35,434 nt of DNA from an uncultured Clostridium sp. (GTDB taxonomy: Bacteria; Bacillota; Clostridia; Clostridiales; Clostridiaceae), in assembly GCA_934755305.1 (NCBI GenBank), contig CAKVLD010000028.1:1-35434 (forward strand). Direction: 5' to 3'. Within the stretch, counting starts at the first letter, position 1. Every line of letters starts with the position of its first letter. This document shows, piece by piece, positions 7,566 to 15,915 of the stretch. A model generated the notes under the pieces. The model did not search any database. It was not told the origin of the DNA and saw nothing but the letters and a program-made list of their open reading frames with translations. A program made the translations under genes and the position numbers.

Positions 7566-9065
7566 ATGGAAGAAAAAACTAAAAAATTAACTTTAATTCC
7601 ACTAATACTTATGATATTTACATCAGTATTTGGTTTTGCAAATATGCCTAGATCTTTTTACTTAATGGGATATTCAGCAATTCCATGGTACATATTAAGT
7701 GCAATTATTTTCTTTATACCTTACGCATTTATTATGGCAGAGTATGGTTCTGCTTTTAGAAAAGAAAGTGGAGGAATGTATTCTTGGATGGAAAAATCAG
7801 TAGGACCTAAGTATGCTTTTATAGGTACATTTATGTGGTATGCATCTTACATAGTATGGATGGTAAATGTATCATCTACTATATGGATACCTTTATCAAA
7901 TGCTATTTTTGGAAAGGATATAACTTCTACTTGGTCTATTTTAGGCTTAGATTCAACAAAAACTTTAGGTATATTAGGTGTGTTATGGATAATCTTTGTC
8001 ACTTTTATAGCTACTAAAGGTTTAGAGCAAATAACTAAGATAACTTCTATAGGAGGTACTTTTGTAGCTTTATTAAATGTAGTGTTAATATTAGGAGCTA
8101 TAATTATTGCAATATTAAATAAAGGTGAATTTCAAGAATCTATAGATAGTATAATTACTGCTTTCACTGTGTCTCCAAATCCAGATTATAAAGGTATACT
8201 TCAAATATTATCTTTTATTACTTTTGCTATATTTGCATTTGGAGGACTTGAAGTTTTAGGTGGATTAGTAGATACAACTGAAAATGCAGAAAAAACTTTT
8301 CCTAAAGCAATAAGTTTTTCAGCTATTATAATATCTATTGGATATGCCATTGGAATATTTGCTTGTGGAGTTGTTACTAATTGGAATGATATATTATCAG
8401 GTGAAGAGGTTAATTTAAGTAATGTAGCTTATATACTTATGAATAACTTAGGATTTCAATTAGGAAAATCAATAGGATTAAGTGAAAGTACATCTTTATT
8501 AATAGGAATTTGGATTGCTAGATTTGTTGGCTTATCTATGGTTCTAGCTTTTACTGGAGCTTTTTTTACTTTAACTTACTCTCCATTAAAAACATTAATA
8601 TCAGGAGCACCTAAAGAAATATGGCCTGGAAATATAGGAGAAATAAAAGATGGTATGCCAATAAAAGCTATGTATGTTCAATCTGTAATAGTTATATTTA
8701 TAATTATAATTGTATCCTTTGGAGGAAAAGGGGCTAAGGAGTTTTTTAGAGTATTAGTTTTAATGACTAATGTTGCAATGACAATACCTTATTTGTTTTT
8801 AGCAGGAGCTTTTCCAAAGTTTAAGAAAAAACAATTAGAAGGAAGGCTAGAACGATCTTATGAAGTATATACAGGATATAATATAGCACTTTTTGCAGCA
8901 ATAATTATTTGTATCATGGTTGGTTTTGCAAATATATTTACAATAATAGAACCAGCAATATCAGGAAATTTTTTTGATACCATTATGATGATAGCAGGTC
9001 CTATTAGTTTTTCTGTGATAGCTTTTATTTTGTATAATTTATATGAGAAAAAATATTTACGATAA
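7566..9065 (+). CDS. APC-superfamily amino acid permease, YjeM-like
   Basis: This 499-residue integral membrane protein has about 12-13 hydrophobic helices and the APC pattern of an N-terminal glycine-containing unwound helix (FTSVFGFANMPRSFY) followed by SGGMYSWMEKSVGPKYAF. The sequence is closest in character to the YjeM group of the glutamate/GABA antiporter branch, a family whose substrates are poorly defined. The start is ATG 7566 with a GAGGTG site 6 nt upstream. It follows the SulP gene by 93 bp with no obvious terminator between, so read-through is possible, although the two proteins need not work together. The amino acid carried is not evident. Confidence 0.85.
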   Translation: MEEKTKKLTLIPLILMIFTSVFGFANMPRSFYLMGYSAIPWYILSAIIFFIPYAFIMAEYGSAFRKESGGMYSWMEKSVGPKYAFIGTFMWYASYIVWMVNVSSTIWIPLSNAIFGKDITSTWSILGLDSTKTLGILGVLWIIFVTFIATKGLEQITKITSIGGTFVALLNVVLILGAIIIAILNKGEFQESIDSIITAFTVSPNPDYKGILQILSFITFAIFAFGGLEVLGGLVDTTENAEKTFPKAISFSAIIISIGYAIGIFACGVVTNWNDILSGEEVNLSNVAYILMNNLGFQLGKSIGLSESTSLLIGIWIARFVGLSMVLAFTGAFFTLTYSPLKTLISGAPKEIWPGNIGEIKDGMPIKAMYVQSVIVIFIIIIVSFGGKGAKEFFRVLVLMTNVAMTIPYLFLAGAFPKFKKKQLEGRLERSYEVYTGYNIALFAAIIICIMVGFANIFTIIEPAISGNFFDTIMMIAGPISFSVIAFILYNLYEKKYLR

Positions 9066-9072
9066 TAAATAA

Positions 9073-9105
9073 GGAAAGATGCATGAAAATTGTATACATC
9101 TTTCC
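9073..9105. terminator. Shared terminator between convergent genes
   Basis: GGAAAGATG (9073-9081) and CATCTTTCC (9097-9105) form a 9-bp perfect stem. It lies 8 bp after the permease stop and 14 bp from the 3' end of the convergent glycosyltransferase gene, so it probably serves both. The U-tract is weak. Confidence 0.6.
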
Positions 9106-9118
9106 TACAAATTTATTA

Positions 9119-11008
9119 TTAGTTATTTTCTATAATATAATTTTGTATTTTATTAGTATTATAGTATGGTTTCATGTTTTCAGTAAATATGTTCATAAGT
9201 AATTTCATTTGTTCAGGTGATAATTCATTAAATTTCAATCCAATTGAATCATTATTTATTCTTCTTACAATACAATTAAAATTAGTATTATTTAAATTTA
9301 AATCCACTTCTGTATCTAGACTTATTTCAGCATTAGTATCTAAAAGTATTCCAACACCTTGTTCTGAAATATCTAATAATTTACCTGTAAGTGAAGTAGA
9401 ATTATCTATATTTAAAGTTACATTAATATTATCTGAAATAAAAATTCTTTCACTCGATCTAAATATTGGCTTTTGATAAGCAACTTTTAAAGAGATAATA
9501 ACTCCAACAAAGTTAAAGATGCTCCAAACTAAGTTAAATATGAAAGCTCCTATATGTAATTTTCCATGTATAATATAAAAAATAGAAACTATCCAAGCTA
9601 ACATTGAGCAAACTAGTAATAATAAATGTGGCAGTACTATTTTATAGTGAAATTTCTTTTCATTATATGTTACATCCTTTTGGGTAACATTAAAATCTAC
9701 ATTTAATGAAAAGAACTCTTTAATTATTGACATACTTAAATGAGGTGCCATAGTTATATCATAATAATGAGCCCATAAAAAGTTTCTAGTACCTGGAGAG
9801 AAAGTTTTAAATACAAGAAACTGACCTAATAAGAAGGGAATATATATATTTAATAAGCTTTTAAGAGAAGAATCTATTATTAGTGTTCCAGTAAATAAAA
9901 ATATTAGAGGACAAATTACATAAACCATTTTTTGTAGGTTAGAGAACCAATAAAGAATACCATCTAAATAAGAAAGTTTTTGATCAAAATTTAATCCTTT
10001 AAGTTTAAAAAAGTTAAAATGTTTAAGAACTTGTAAGTTACCTCTACACCATCTATCTCTTTGTCTAACTAATTCGGTAAATGTAGTTGCACTAAGACCT
10101 AGTACTAGTTCTTCATTTATAAAAATAGAATCATAACCTTTTGCCTGTAACATCAATCCAACGGCCATATCCTCAGTTAATGAAAAAGTTGGATAACCTC
10201 CAATTTGGTTAATATGTTTTCTTCTAAACACAGCATTTGTACCAACATGTAATACAGAATCTAAAGAAGCTCTAGCTTCTTGGATATCTCTCATGAAAAA
10301 GTCTTGTTCATTAGGAATATGTTTTGAAAGGTTATATTGATACATATCTTGATTATAATATACTTGTGGTGTTTGAACAAAAGCTACATTATCATCGTTA
10401 AAATAACCTACTGTTTTTAATAAAAATTCTTTTTTAGGAATCATATCTGCATCTAAAACTACAAATAAATCACTTTTTAAAGATTTTAAAGCATTATTAA
10501 TATTACCTGCTTTTGCAGCTTCATTATTATTTCTGGTTATATAGTTTATATTATATTTAGAACATAGTTTTCTTAAATTATCTCTTCTGCCATCATCACA
10601 AATATGTATTTGAAGCTTATCTTTAGGGTAGTCTAGATTAGTGCAAGCTGCTATAGTTTTTTCTAGTAAAGGTAATGCTTCATTATAAGTGCAAATTAAT
10701 ACATCAACAGAAGGAAAATTTTCCTTTTTAAACTTATCAAGTGTTTTTAATTTCAATTTATATTTTCTACTGAATATATATTGAAAATTAAAAAAGGATA
10801 TTAACCCTAAAAATTCTGATAAAAATAAAATAGCTCCTAATATGAAGGAGGTTAATCCTGAATTAATAGGAATTACAGTTACTCTCCAAGTTATGTATAT
10901 TAAGCATATTATAGTGTTTGTAACTATAAGTGCTTTACGATACATAAAGAAATTTTTAGAGAGTAAGAAAAAGAGTAATAATAAAAAAGTCATCATTAGT
11001 GTATACAT
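9119..11008 (-). CDS. Cellulose-synthase-like processive GT2 with PilZ domain
   Basis: This inner-membrane glycosyltransferase should polymerise a sugar from a nucleotide-sugar in response to cyclic di-GMP. ATG 11008 is chosen because AAAGGAG lies just upstream; an in-frame ATG 54 nt earlier lacks a site. The protein has 629 residues. Two to three N-terminal helices precede the catalytic domain (about 95-330), with D138/D139 in CDDG, D186/D188 in DAD, T278-E279-D280 and Q316-R-D-R-W320, the full D,D,D,QxxRW set of processive GT2 enzymes. More helices follow, then a C-terminal PilZ domain with R517-SSE-R521 and D546-ISEQG, the c-di-GMP binding pattern. No bcsB, bcsZ or bcsC homologue is adjacent, so the polymer may not be cellulose. 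A possible promoter is at 11090-11061 (TTGCAT, 18 bp, TAAAAT). Confidence 0.88.
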   Translation of the reverse strand: MYTLMMTFLLLLFFLLSKNFFMYRKALIVTNTIICLIYITWRVTVIPINSGLTSFILGAILFLSEFLGLISFFNFQYIFSRKYKLKLKTLDKFKKENFPSVDVLICTYNEALPLLEKTIAACTNLDYPKDKLQIHICDDGRRDNLRKLCSKYNINYITRNNNEAAKAGNINNALKSLKSDLFVVLDADMIPKKEFLLKTVGYFNDDNVAFVQTPQVYYNQDMYQYNLSKHIPNEQDFFMRDIQEARASLDSVLHVGTNAVFRRKHINQIGGYPTFSLTEDMAVGLMLQAKGYDSIFINEELVLGLSATTFTELVRQRDRWCRGNLQVLKHFNFFKLKGLNFDQKLSYLDGILYWFSNLQKMVYVICPLIFLFTGTLIIDSSLKSLLNIYIPFLLGQFLVFKTFSPGTRNFLWAHYYDITMAPHLSMSIIKEFFSLNVDFNVTQKDVTYNEKKFHYKIVLPHLLLLVCSMLAWIVSIFYIIHGKLHIGAFIFNLVWSIFNFVGVIISLKVAYQKPIFRSSERIFISDNINVTLNIDNSTSLTGKLLDISEQGVGILLDTNAEISLDTEVDLNLNNTNFNCIVRRINNDSIGLKFNELSPEQMKLLMNIFTENMKPYYNTNKIQNYIIENN

Positions 11009-11163
11009 TTGTTGCTCTCCTTTGTATATAATTTTGAAATGAAAAATAAAACCATATTTCATTTTATGTTAAGAGAACTCAAAAATGCAATATGAAATTT
11101 TAAAATAATTAAAAAAATGAAATTTCAATAATAAAAATTTATATGTAAAATTTAAAAAACTTG

Positions 11164-11191
11164 TAAACTTATTGAATGAGTTATACGATAA
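11164..11191 (+). promoter_or_regulatory. Sigma-28 (SigD/FliA)-like promoter of the glycosyltransferase operon
   Basis: TAAA (11164-11167) is followed after 16 bp by TACGATAA (11184-11191), close to the consensus TAAA-N15-GCCGATAA. The distance from -10 to the start codon (38 nt) closely matches that of the chemoreceptor promoter at 29585-29611. Spacing is one base longer than ideal. Confidence 0.45.
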
Positions 11192-11229
11192 ATAATAAAG
11201 AGTAAATAATAAACAAAAAAGAGGGAACT

Positions 11230-13293
11230 ATGGAAAATATAATGTTTAAAATCGAGAACTATATTAAAGATGGTCTATTGGATGAGGCAGAATCATTAAT
11301 TTGTGAAAATAAAGATAATATCAATTATGATGAAATTGCTTCTATGGAAGCAATAATTAATCTATTTAGAGGTAATATTGATGAAGCTATGAACTGGGTA
11401 CGTATAGGACTTAAAAATAATATTACTAATAGTGATTTATATTATAATATGGGTCTAATATATGAAGCATTAAAAGAATATGATAGGGCATATTTATCAT
11501 ATGAACAAGCTGTTAGATATGTTACAGATGAAGAAAAAGGTGAAGTTATTATTAGAAATATGGCTAATTTGAAACAGAATTATAATATAAAAGTTAAGCC
11601 ATATTCAGTAGTTATGTTAACTCATAATAATATTGAATATACAAAGCTTTGTATAGAAAGTTTAAGACTTTATGATGTATTAGACAATTATGAAATAATA
11701 GTAGTAGATAATAACTCCACAGATGGAACAGTAGAATGGTTAAAAGAACAAAAAGGGATTAAATACATATTAAATAATGAGAACAGGGGATTTCCAGCAG
11801 CATGTAATCAAGGTATAGAAATAGCTAATAAAGAAAATGATATATTTTTATTAAATAATGACACTATAATAATGCAAAATTCAGTGTTTAATTTAAGAAT
11901 GGGATTATATTCGAATGAAAAAGTTGGAGCTACAGGATCTGTTAGTAACAATGTATCAAATTATCAAAGAATTTCAGAAGAATTTAATGATTTTAATGGA
12001 TATGAAAGATTTGCTATATCAAATAATATTAGTAATGAAGAATCTTATAAAGAAAAAATTAAGCTTGTAGGGTTTGCAATGCTAATAAAGAGACATGTTT
12101 TAGATAAGGTAGGTTTGCTTGATGAAAGATTTTCACCAGGTAATTTTGAAGATGATGATATAAGTTATAGAATAATAAAGGAAGGATATAAATTATTATT
12201 ATGTACAGATAGTTATATTCATCATTTTGGTAGTGCAACTTTTAAGGAGGTTAATTTTGGTTATTCAGAATTATTGAAGAAAAATTCAGCTAAATTTAAA
12301 GAAAAGTGGGGATTTTCAAGTGAATATTCTTCAGGTATAAGATTTGATCTTATAAATAATATAGAAAAAGATAGAAATGAAGAATTTAATGTTTTAGAAG
12401 TAGGGTGTGCATGTGGAGCTTCTTTATTAGAAATTAAAAATAGATATCCTAATGCTAAACTTTATGGAATAGAAATAGATAAATTTTCAGCTTCTATAGC
12501 AAAAAAATTTGCTGATGTTAGAGCAGAAGATATAGAAAAAAGTGCTTTATCATATGAAGAGAACTTTTTTGATTATATAATTTTAGGAGATGTTTTAGAA
12601 CATTTAATTGATCCAGGTAAAGTATTGGAAAACTTAAAAAAATATTTAAAAGAAGATGGAAAAATAATATCTAGTATACCTAATATAATGCATTTTACTG
12701 TAGTTAGGAGTCTTATGAATGGAAGATGGAAATATGAAGATGCAGGAATATTAGATAAAACTCATTTGAGATTTTTTACAAAAGCAGAAATAATAGATAT
12801 GTTTGGTAAAAATGGATTTAATGTGGTTGGTATGCTTGCAAATAAGTTGCCTGAAAGAAGTGAAGATATAGAATTTGTAGATAAATTAAGTGCACTTTCA
12901 GATCTTCATTTAAGAGACGAATTTTTGGTATATCAATATGTAACAATAGCTAGTAAAAAGAAAGTGATTGATTTTGATGTGAAACAAAGAACTAGACTTT
13001 TACTTAGAAGAATTGAATTTAAAATAGAAGAAGAAAATAGTGTTAATCAAATAATTGAGTATATTAAACAAGGTATAATTACACAAACAGATTTATTAGA
13101 TGTAATATTACAAGCTACTACTAATAAAGCATATATATTAGTTTATTTAATTAATAGATTAAATGAAAACAATATAAAAGATATAGCATTATATTTATCT
13201 AATATATATGAAAAAATTAGTAATCCTTCAGAATTGCAAAAACTTGAAAGAGAACAAATTATATCTGAAGTAGGAAAATATAATAAGGTTTAA
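11230..13293 (+). CDS. TPR - GT2 glycosyltransferase - SAM methyltransferase fusion
   Basis: This 687-residue cytosolic protein probably builds and methylates a surface or flagellar glycan. TPR-like helices occupy residues about 1-115 (YYNMGLIYEALKEYDRAYLSY pattern). A GT2 domain follows (about 125-345): VVMLTHNN, D160 in VVDNNSTDGT, the LLNNDT metal-binding motif at 208-212, and FEDDD at 306-310. A class I methyltransferase spans about 385-545, with the glycine motif VLEVGCACG and LGDVLEHLIDP. The last ~140 residues are helical and unassigned. The start is ATG 11230 with GAGGG 6 nt upstream. A second glycosyltransferase follows after 50 bp. The sigma-28-like promoter supports a flagellar glycosylation role, which is inference; S-layer or wall glycan is the alternative. 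Confidence 0.85.
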   Translation: MENIMFKIENYIKDGLLDEAESLICENKDNINYDEIASMEAIINLFRGNIDEAMNWVRIGLKNNITNSDLYYNMGLIYEALKEYDRAYLSYEQAVRYVTDEEKGEVIIRNMANLKQNYNIKVKPYSVVMLTHNNIEYTKLCIESLRLYDVLDNYEIIVVDNNSTDGTVEWLKEQKGIKYILNNENRGFPAACNQGIEIANKENDIFLLNNDTIIMQNSVFNLRMGLYSNEKVGATGSVSNNVSNYQRISEEFNDFNGYERFAISNNISNEESYKEKIKLVGFAMLIKRHVLDKVGLLDERFSPGNFEDDDISYRIIKEGYKLLLCTDSYIHHFGSATFKEVNFGYSELLKKNSAKFKEKWGFSSEYSSGIRFDLINNIEKDRNEEFNVLEVGCACGASLLEIKNRYPNAKLYGIEIDKFSASIAKKFADVRAEDIEKSALSYEENFFDYIILGDVLEHLIDPGKVLENLKKYLKEDGKIISSIPNIMHFTVVRSLMNGRWKYEDAGILDKTHLRFFTKAEIIDMFGKNGFNVVGMLANKLPERSEDIEFVDKLSALSDLHLRDEFLVYQYVTIASKKKVIDFDVKQRTRLLLRRIEFKIEEENSVNQIIEYIKQGIITQTDLLDVILQATTNKAYILVYLINRLNENNIKDIALYLSNIYEKISNPSELQKLEREQIISEVGKYNKV

Positions 13294-13343
13294 GAATATA
13301 AAATATTTTAATTAACAAAACAAAATTTGAATTGGAGTGTAGT

Positions 13344-14003
13344 ATGGAAAATAGTATAGCTTTTATTATTTGTGGAAATAATGAGGAGATGTACAATGAA
13401 AGTTTATTATATATTGACAATTTAATTGTTCCAGATGGATTTGAAATAGAAAAAATAGTTGTAAAAGATGCTAAAAGTATTACTTCAGCATACAATGAAG
13501 CAATGAAGAAAAGTATATCTAAATATAAAGTATATTTACATCAAGATACTTTTATAATAAATAGAAATTTTATAAATGATATGTTAAATATATTCAGTAG
13601 AAAGAATATTGGAATGTTTGGTGCTATAGGATGTTGTAACTTACCTCAAAATGCTATATGGTGGGAAAGTTTAAATAAGTATGGAATGGTATATGAAAAT
13701 TCTAGTGTTATAATGAAGAAACTTGCTTTTTATGAAGCAAAAACAACAGAAGACTTCGCAGTTGTAGAGTCTATAGATGGATTCATTATGGTAACTCAAT
13801 ATGATGTAGAGTGGAGAGAAGATATTTTTGATGGATGGCATTTCTACGATGCATCTCAATGTACTGAATTTAGAAAAAAAGGTTATGATTTAGTAGTTCC
13901 TAAACAAGATACACCATGGTTTGTACATGATTGTGGAATAATTAATGTAAGCAATGGTTATGATGAATATAGACATAAGTTTATTGAAGAATATTATAAT
14001 TAA
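13344..14003 (+). CDS. Small GT2-like glycosyltransferase (Glyco_tranf_2_5 type)
   Basis: This 219-residue protein resembles the short glycosyltransferase-like family in which an N-terminal nucleotide-binding fold is followed by a YLHQDTF element (DxD-like, about residues 66-72), then WWESLNKYG and a late DGWHFYD...H pattern. ATG 13344 is preferred because GGAG lies 7 nt upstream; an in-frame TTG at 13332 would add four residues. It lies 50 bp after the TPR-GT2-methyltransferase gene, in the same direction, and ends at a terminator, so the two form an operon and probably act on the same glycan. Donor and acceptor are unknown. Confidence 0.75.
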   Translation: MENSIAFIICGNNEEMYNESLLYIDNLIVPDGFEIEKIVVKDAKSITSAYNEAMKKSISKYKVYLHQDTFIINRNFINDMLNIFSRKNIGMFGAIGCCNLPQNAIWWESLNKYGMVYENSSVIMKKLAFYEAKTTEDFAVVESIDGFIMVTQYDVEWREDIFDGWHFYDASQCTEFRKKGYDLVVPKQDTPWFVHDCGIINVSNGYDEYRHKFIEEYYN

Positions 14004-14013
14004 TATATGGAAT

Positions 14014-14045
14014 AAACTGCCTTTTTATTAGTTGAAAGGCAGTTT
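14014..14045 (+). terminator. Terminator of the glycosyltransferase operon
   Basis: AAACTGCCTTT (14014-14024) and AAAGGCAGTTT (14035-14045) form a perfect 11-bp stem followed by GTTTTTAT. Confidence 0.88.
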
Positions 14046-14056
14046 GTTTTTATATA

Positions 14057-14887
14057 TTAAATTAAAATGAATTCATCAATTTTTTTGCCATTATTAGTAA
14101 TTGCAGTTATTTTTAAATCAGCATGAGATACATCAGCAATAAGAAAATGATAAATAGCTATAGGGGGAATTATAATACCTTCTTTACTTTTATACTTATC
14201 ACGAAGTTTTTCGCCAGCACCCCCTGTAATTACTTGAGTAATATTATCTATTATCCTTCTTGAATAATTATGTTCATGTCCAGAAAAAACTACATGGATA
14301 CCACATTCTTTAATAGTTTTCCAAAATTCATCTCTATACTTAGGATATAGGTCAAGACAATGTCCAAGATGAGCACCAGTAGGATAAGCAGGTGAATGTA
14401 TAAATACAAGTTTATATTTATCACAATTATAAGTTATATTTTTTAACCATGATAATTGAGCTTGACTTACTTTATGAATTTCTTTTGGATGAAAAGAATT
14501 TAAAATTATAATTCGCGTGTTATAGAAATCTTTATAATAGACAGTTTGATTATAGTTTTTTAAAGAATTATTTGGAGAAAGATTATGATAAAATTGACAT
14601 AGTATTTTTTCATAGGAATCATTTAAGGGAACTATATTAACTTCGTGATTTCCTATAACAGGTAATAGTGGAATGTTTGGAGTATAACGATTTATTATAT
14701 CTTTTAAATCAAATAGTTGTTTAATTAAAATTTCTTCATCAATGCTACCAGCCACAGTATCACCGAGAAGAACCATAAATTCAGGTTTTGGAGTTAGCTT
14801 TGAAATTTGTTTCATAATTGAAATAAGTATCTTTTTATTTATACCATTATCTTTTCCTTTAGAGTCTCCCCAAATTATAAATCTCAA
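14057..14887 (-). CDS. Calcineurin-like metallophosphoesterase
   Basis: This 276-residue binuclear-metal phosphoesterase shows the full motif series: D8 in WGDSKG, D43 in LLGDT, N80-H81 in GNHEV, H164 in FIHSPAY and H204/H206 in SGHEHNYSR. The last motif is like that of purple-acid-phosphatase-type enzymes. No signal peptide is visible, so it should be cytosolic. The start is TTG at 14887-14885, with AAGGAG 6 nt upstream. The gene begins only 4 nt after the stop of the kinase-like gene, so the two are translationally coupled and may act on the same pathway. Substrate (phosphoprotein, nucleotide or phospholipid) cannot be read from sequence. Confidence 0.87.
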   Translation of the reverse strand: MRFIIWGDSKGKDNGINKKILISIMKQISKLTPKPEFMVLLGDTVAGSIDEEILIKQLFDLKDIINRYTPNIPLLPVIGNHEVNIVPLNDSYEKILCQFYHNLSPNNSLKNYNQTVYYKDFYNTRIIILNSFHPKEIHKVSQAQLSWLKNITYNCDKYKLVFIHSPAYPTGAHLGHCLDLYPKYRDEFWKTIKECGIHVVFSGHEHNYSRRIIDNITQVITGGAGEKLRDKYKSKEGIIIPPIAIYHFLIADVSHADLKITAITNNGKKIDEFILI

Positions 14888-14891
14888 AAAA

Positions 14892-15437
14892 TCACTCCTT
14901 AAAATTTTTATTTGATTTTTTCCAATCTAGATATATATCTGGATAATTATCTTTTACTAAAGTTAAGAATTTAGTTTTGCAATTTAGTTTATTTAAGTTC
15001 TCCAGAATTATAGTTGGATAAGTGTAGCGTTTTTTCATGGCTTTGGCGGTATCAATAAGTTTTACATTATTGTTATCTAATAAAAATATATGAAATAAGG
15101 CTGAATCTAATCTTGAAAACCCAACATATTTCATTGCTGTATAGATTTCTATTATTTTATGGCAAATATTCAGAGTCATAGGATTTTTAGTTAGGTATTC
15201 ATCAAGAGGTATTCCATCTACAAATTCTCTTATTATATATTTGTCTCCATATTCATATATTTTAGGAAAATGGTTATCTATTTGAGATAAAAGTAAAGTA
15301 TGAAGTTCATCTTTATAAGCACTTTTCTTTTTAAAAATTTTTATACATTTATCATTATCTAGTTTATATACTGAACCTTGAGTTCCTTTTCCTATAAGTT
15401 CTAGATCTTTTATGTTTAGATTGTTAAAGAGTTTTAT
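14892..15437 (-). CDS. Small kinase-like protein, apparent ATA start codon
   Basis: The frame encodes 181 residues with protein-kinase-like landmarks: a glycine loop GKGTQGSVY (17-25), Lys33 in CIKIF, Glu44, a hinge region EFVDG (71-75), then Asp111 in SRLD followed by His116-Ile-Phe, and Asp129 in LIDTAK at the DFG position. The layout recalls the small YrzF-type firmicute kinases. No ATG, GTG or TTG precedes the glycine loop. The frame opens after TAA, and its first codon ATA (15437-15435) is 5 nt after an AAGGTGA site, exactly where a start belongs. The first conventional start (ATG 15179) would lose the whole N-lobe. So either ATA is used, or an ATG-to-ATA mutation has weakened or silenced the gene. 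Kinase activity is uncertain. Confidence 0.7.
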   Translation of the reverse strand: MKLFNNLNIKDLELIGKGTQGSVYKLDNDKCIKIFKKKSAYKDELHTLLLSQIDNHFPKIYEYGDKYIIREFVDGIPLDEYLTKNPMTLNICHKIIEIYTAMKYVGFSRLDSALFHIFLLDNNNVKLIDTAKAMKKRYTYPTIILENLNKLNCKTKFLTLVKDNYPDIYLDWKKSNKNFKE

Positions 15438-15442
15438 TTAAA

Positions 15443-15449
15443 TCACCTT
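15443..15449 (-). promoter_or_regulatory. Ribosome binding site that decides the ATA start
   Basis: On the minus strand AAGGTGA (15449-15443) lies 5 nt before the ATA codon at 15437-15435. It is the only good site near the 5' end of the kinase-like frame. Confidence 0.55.
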
Positions 15450-15549
15450 CTGTTTAATAATATTTAGTATATGATGGAATTATTATTTTGTATGTTATAG
15501 TTTGCATTTCGCAAAATATTTAATTAAATATAAAATAGAGAATAAATTA

Positions 15550-15578
15550 TTGACATAAGTTAAGATACAAGTTATGAT
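15550..15578 (+). promoter_or_regulatory. Sigma-A promoter for the SAM riboswitch / ECF transcript
   Basis: A consensus -35 TTGACA (15550-15555) is spaced 17 bp from TATGAT (15573-15578). Transcription would start near 15585, just upstream of the riboswitch. Confidence 0.8.
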
Positions 15579-15601
15579 TAATCAGTAATCAAATATTTTA
15601 T

Positions 15602-15716
15602 TCTTATCAAGAGTGGTAGAGGGACTGGCCCTATGATACCCGGCAACCTATTTATAAATAAACCATTTATAAAGTGTGGTGCTAATTCCTGTAGCTTTTA
15701 GCTAGTAGATGAGAAA
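15602..15716 (+). promoter_or_regulatory. SAM-I (S-box) riboswitch
   Basis: The conserved S-box blocks occur in order: TTATCAAGAGTGG, GGGACTGGCCC, CCCGGCAACC, a variable AT-rich hairpin, GGTGCTAATTCC, and GATGAGA closing P1. S-adenosylmethionine binding would stabilise the aptamer and allow the downstream terminator to form, shutting off transcription when methionine/SAM is plentiful. This is a direct match to a well-known RNA family. It controls the ECF transporter genes starting at 15916, implying uptake of methionine or a related sulfur compound. Confidence 0.93.
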
Positions 15717-15734
15717 CTTTGAATATGTTTTTTC

Positions 15735-15767
15735 AAGCACTAGAAATAAAAGTTCTAGTGCTTTTTA
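15735..15767 (+). terminator. Riboswitch-controlled terminator
   Basis: AAGCACTAGAA (15735-15745) and TTCTAGTGCTT (15753-15763) form a perfect 11-bp stem followed by a short U-run. It is the expression platform of the S-box. About 148 nt lie between it and the start codon; that stretch carries no gene, only the AAAGGAGAG site before 15916. Confidence 0.9.
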
Positions 15768-15915
15768 ACGTATAGGAAATTTAAAAACTTTTTTGAGAGC
15801 GAGCACTGATTATTACTAGATTTCTGATATGTAAGTTGTCAAATACGTTAAAAAGTAATTGGAGTGCCGCAAAAGAACCAAAAAGAAAATTAATTGACAA
15901 AGGAGAGATATAGAT

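Noticed and set aside
9119..11008. Complete cellulose synthesis operon
   Set aside because: Only the synthase-like gene is present. Flanking genes are an amino acid permease and divergent glycosyltransferases, with no BcsB, BcsZ or BcsC homologue.
11093..11127. Inverted repeat TGAAATTT / AAATTTCA between the divergent glycosyltransferase genes
   Set aside because: Short AT-only arms 19 nt apart are expected by chance in this composition.
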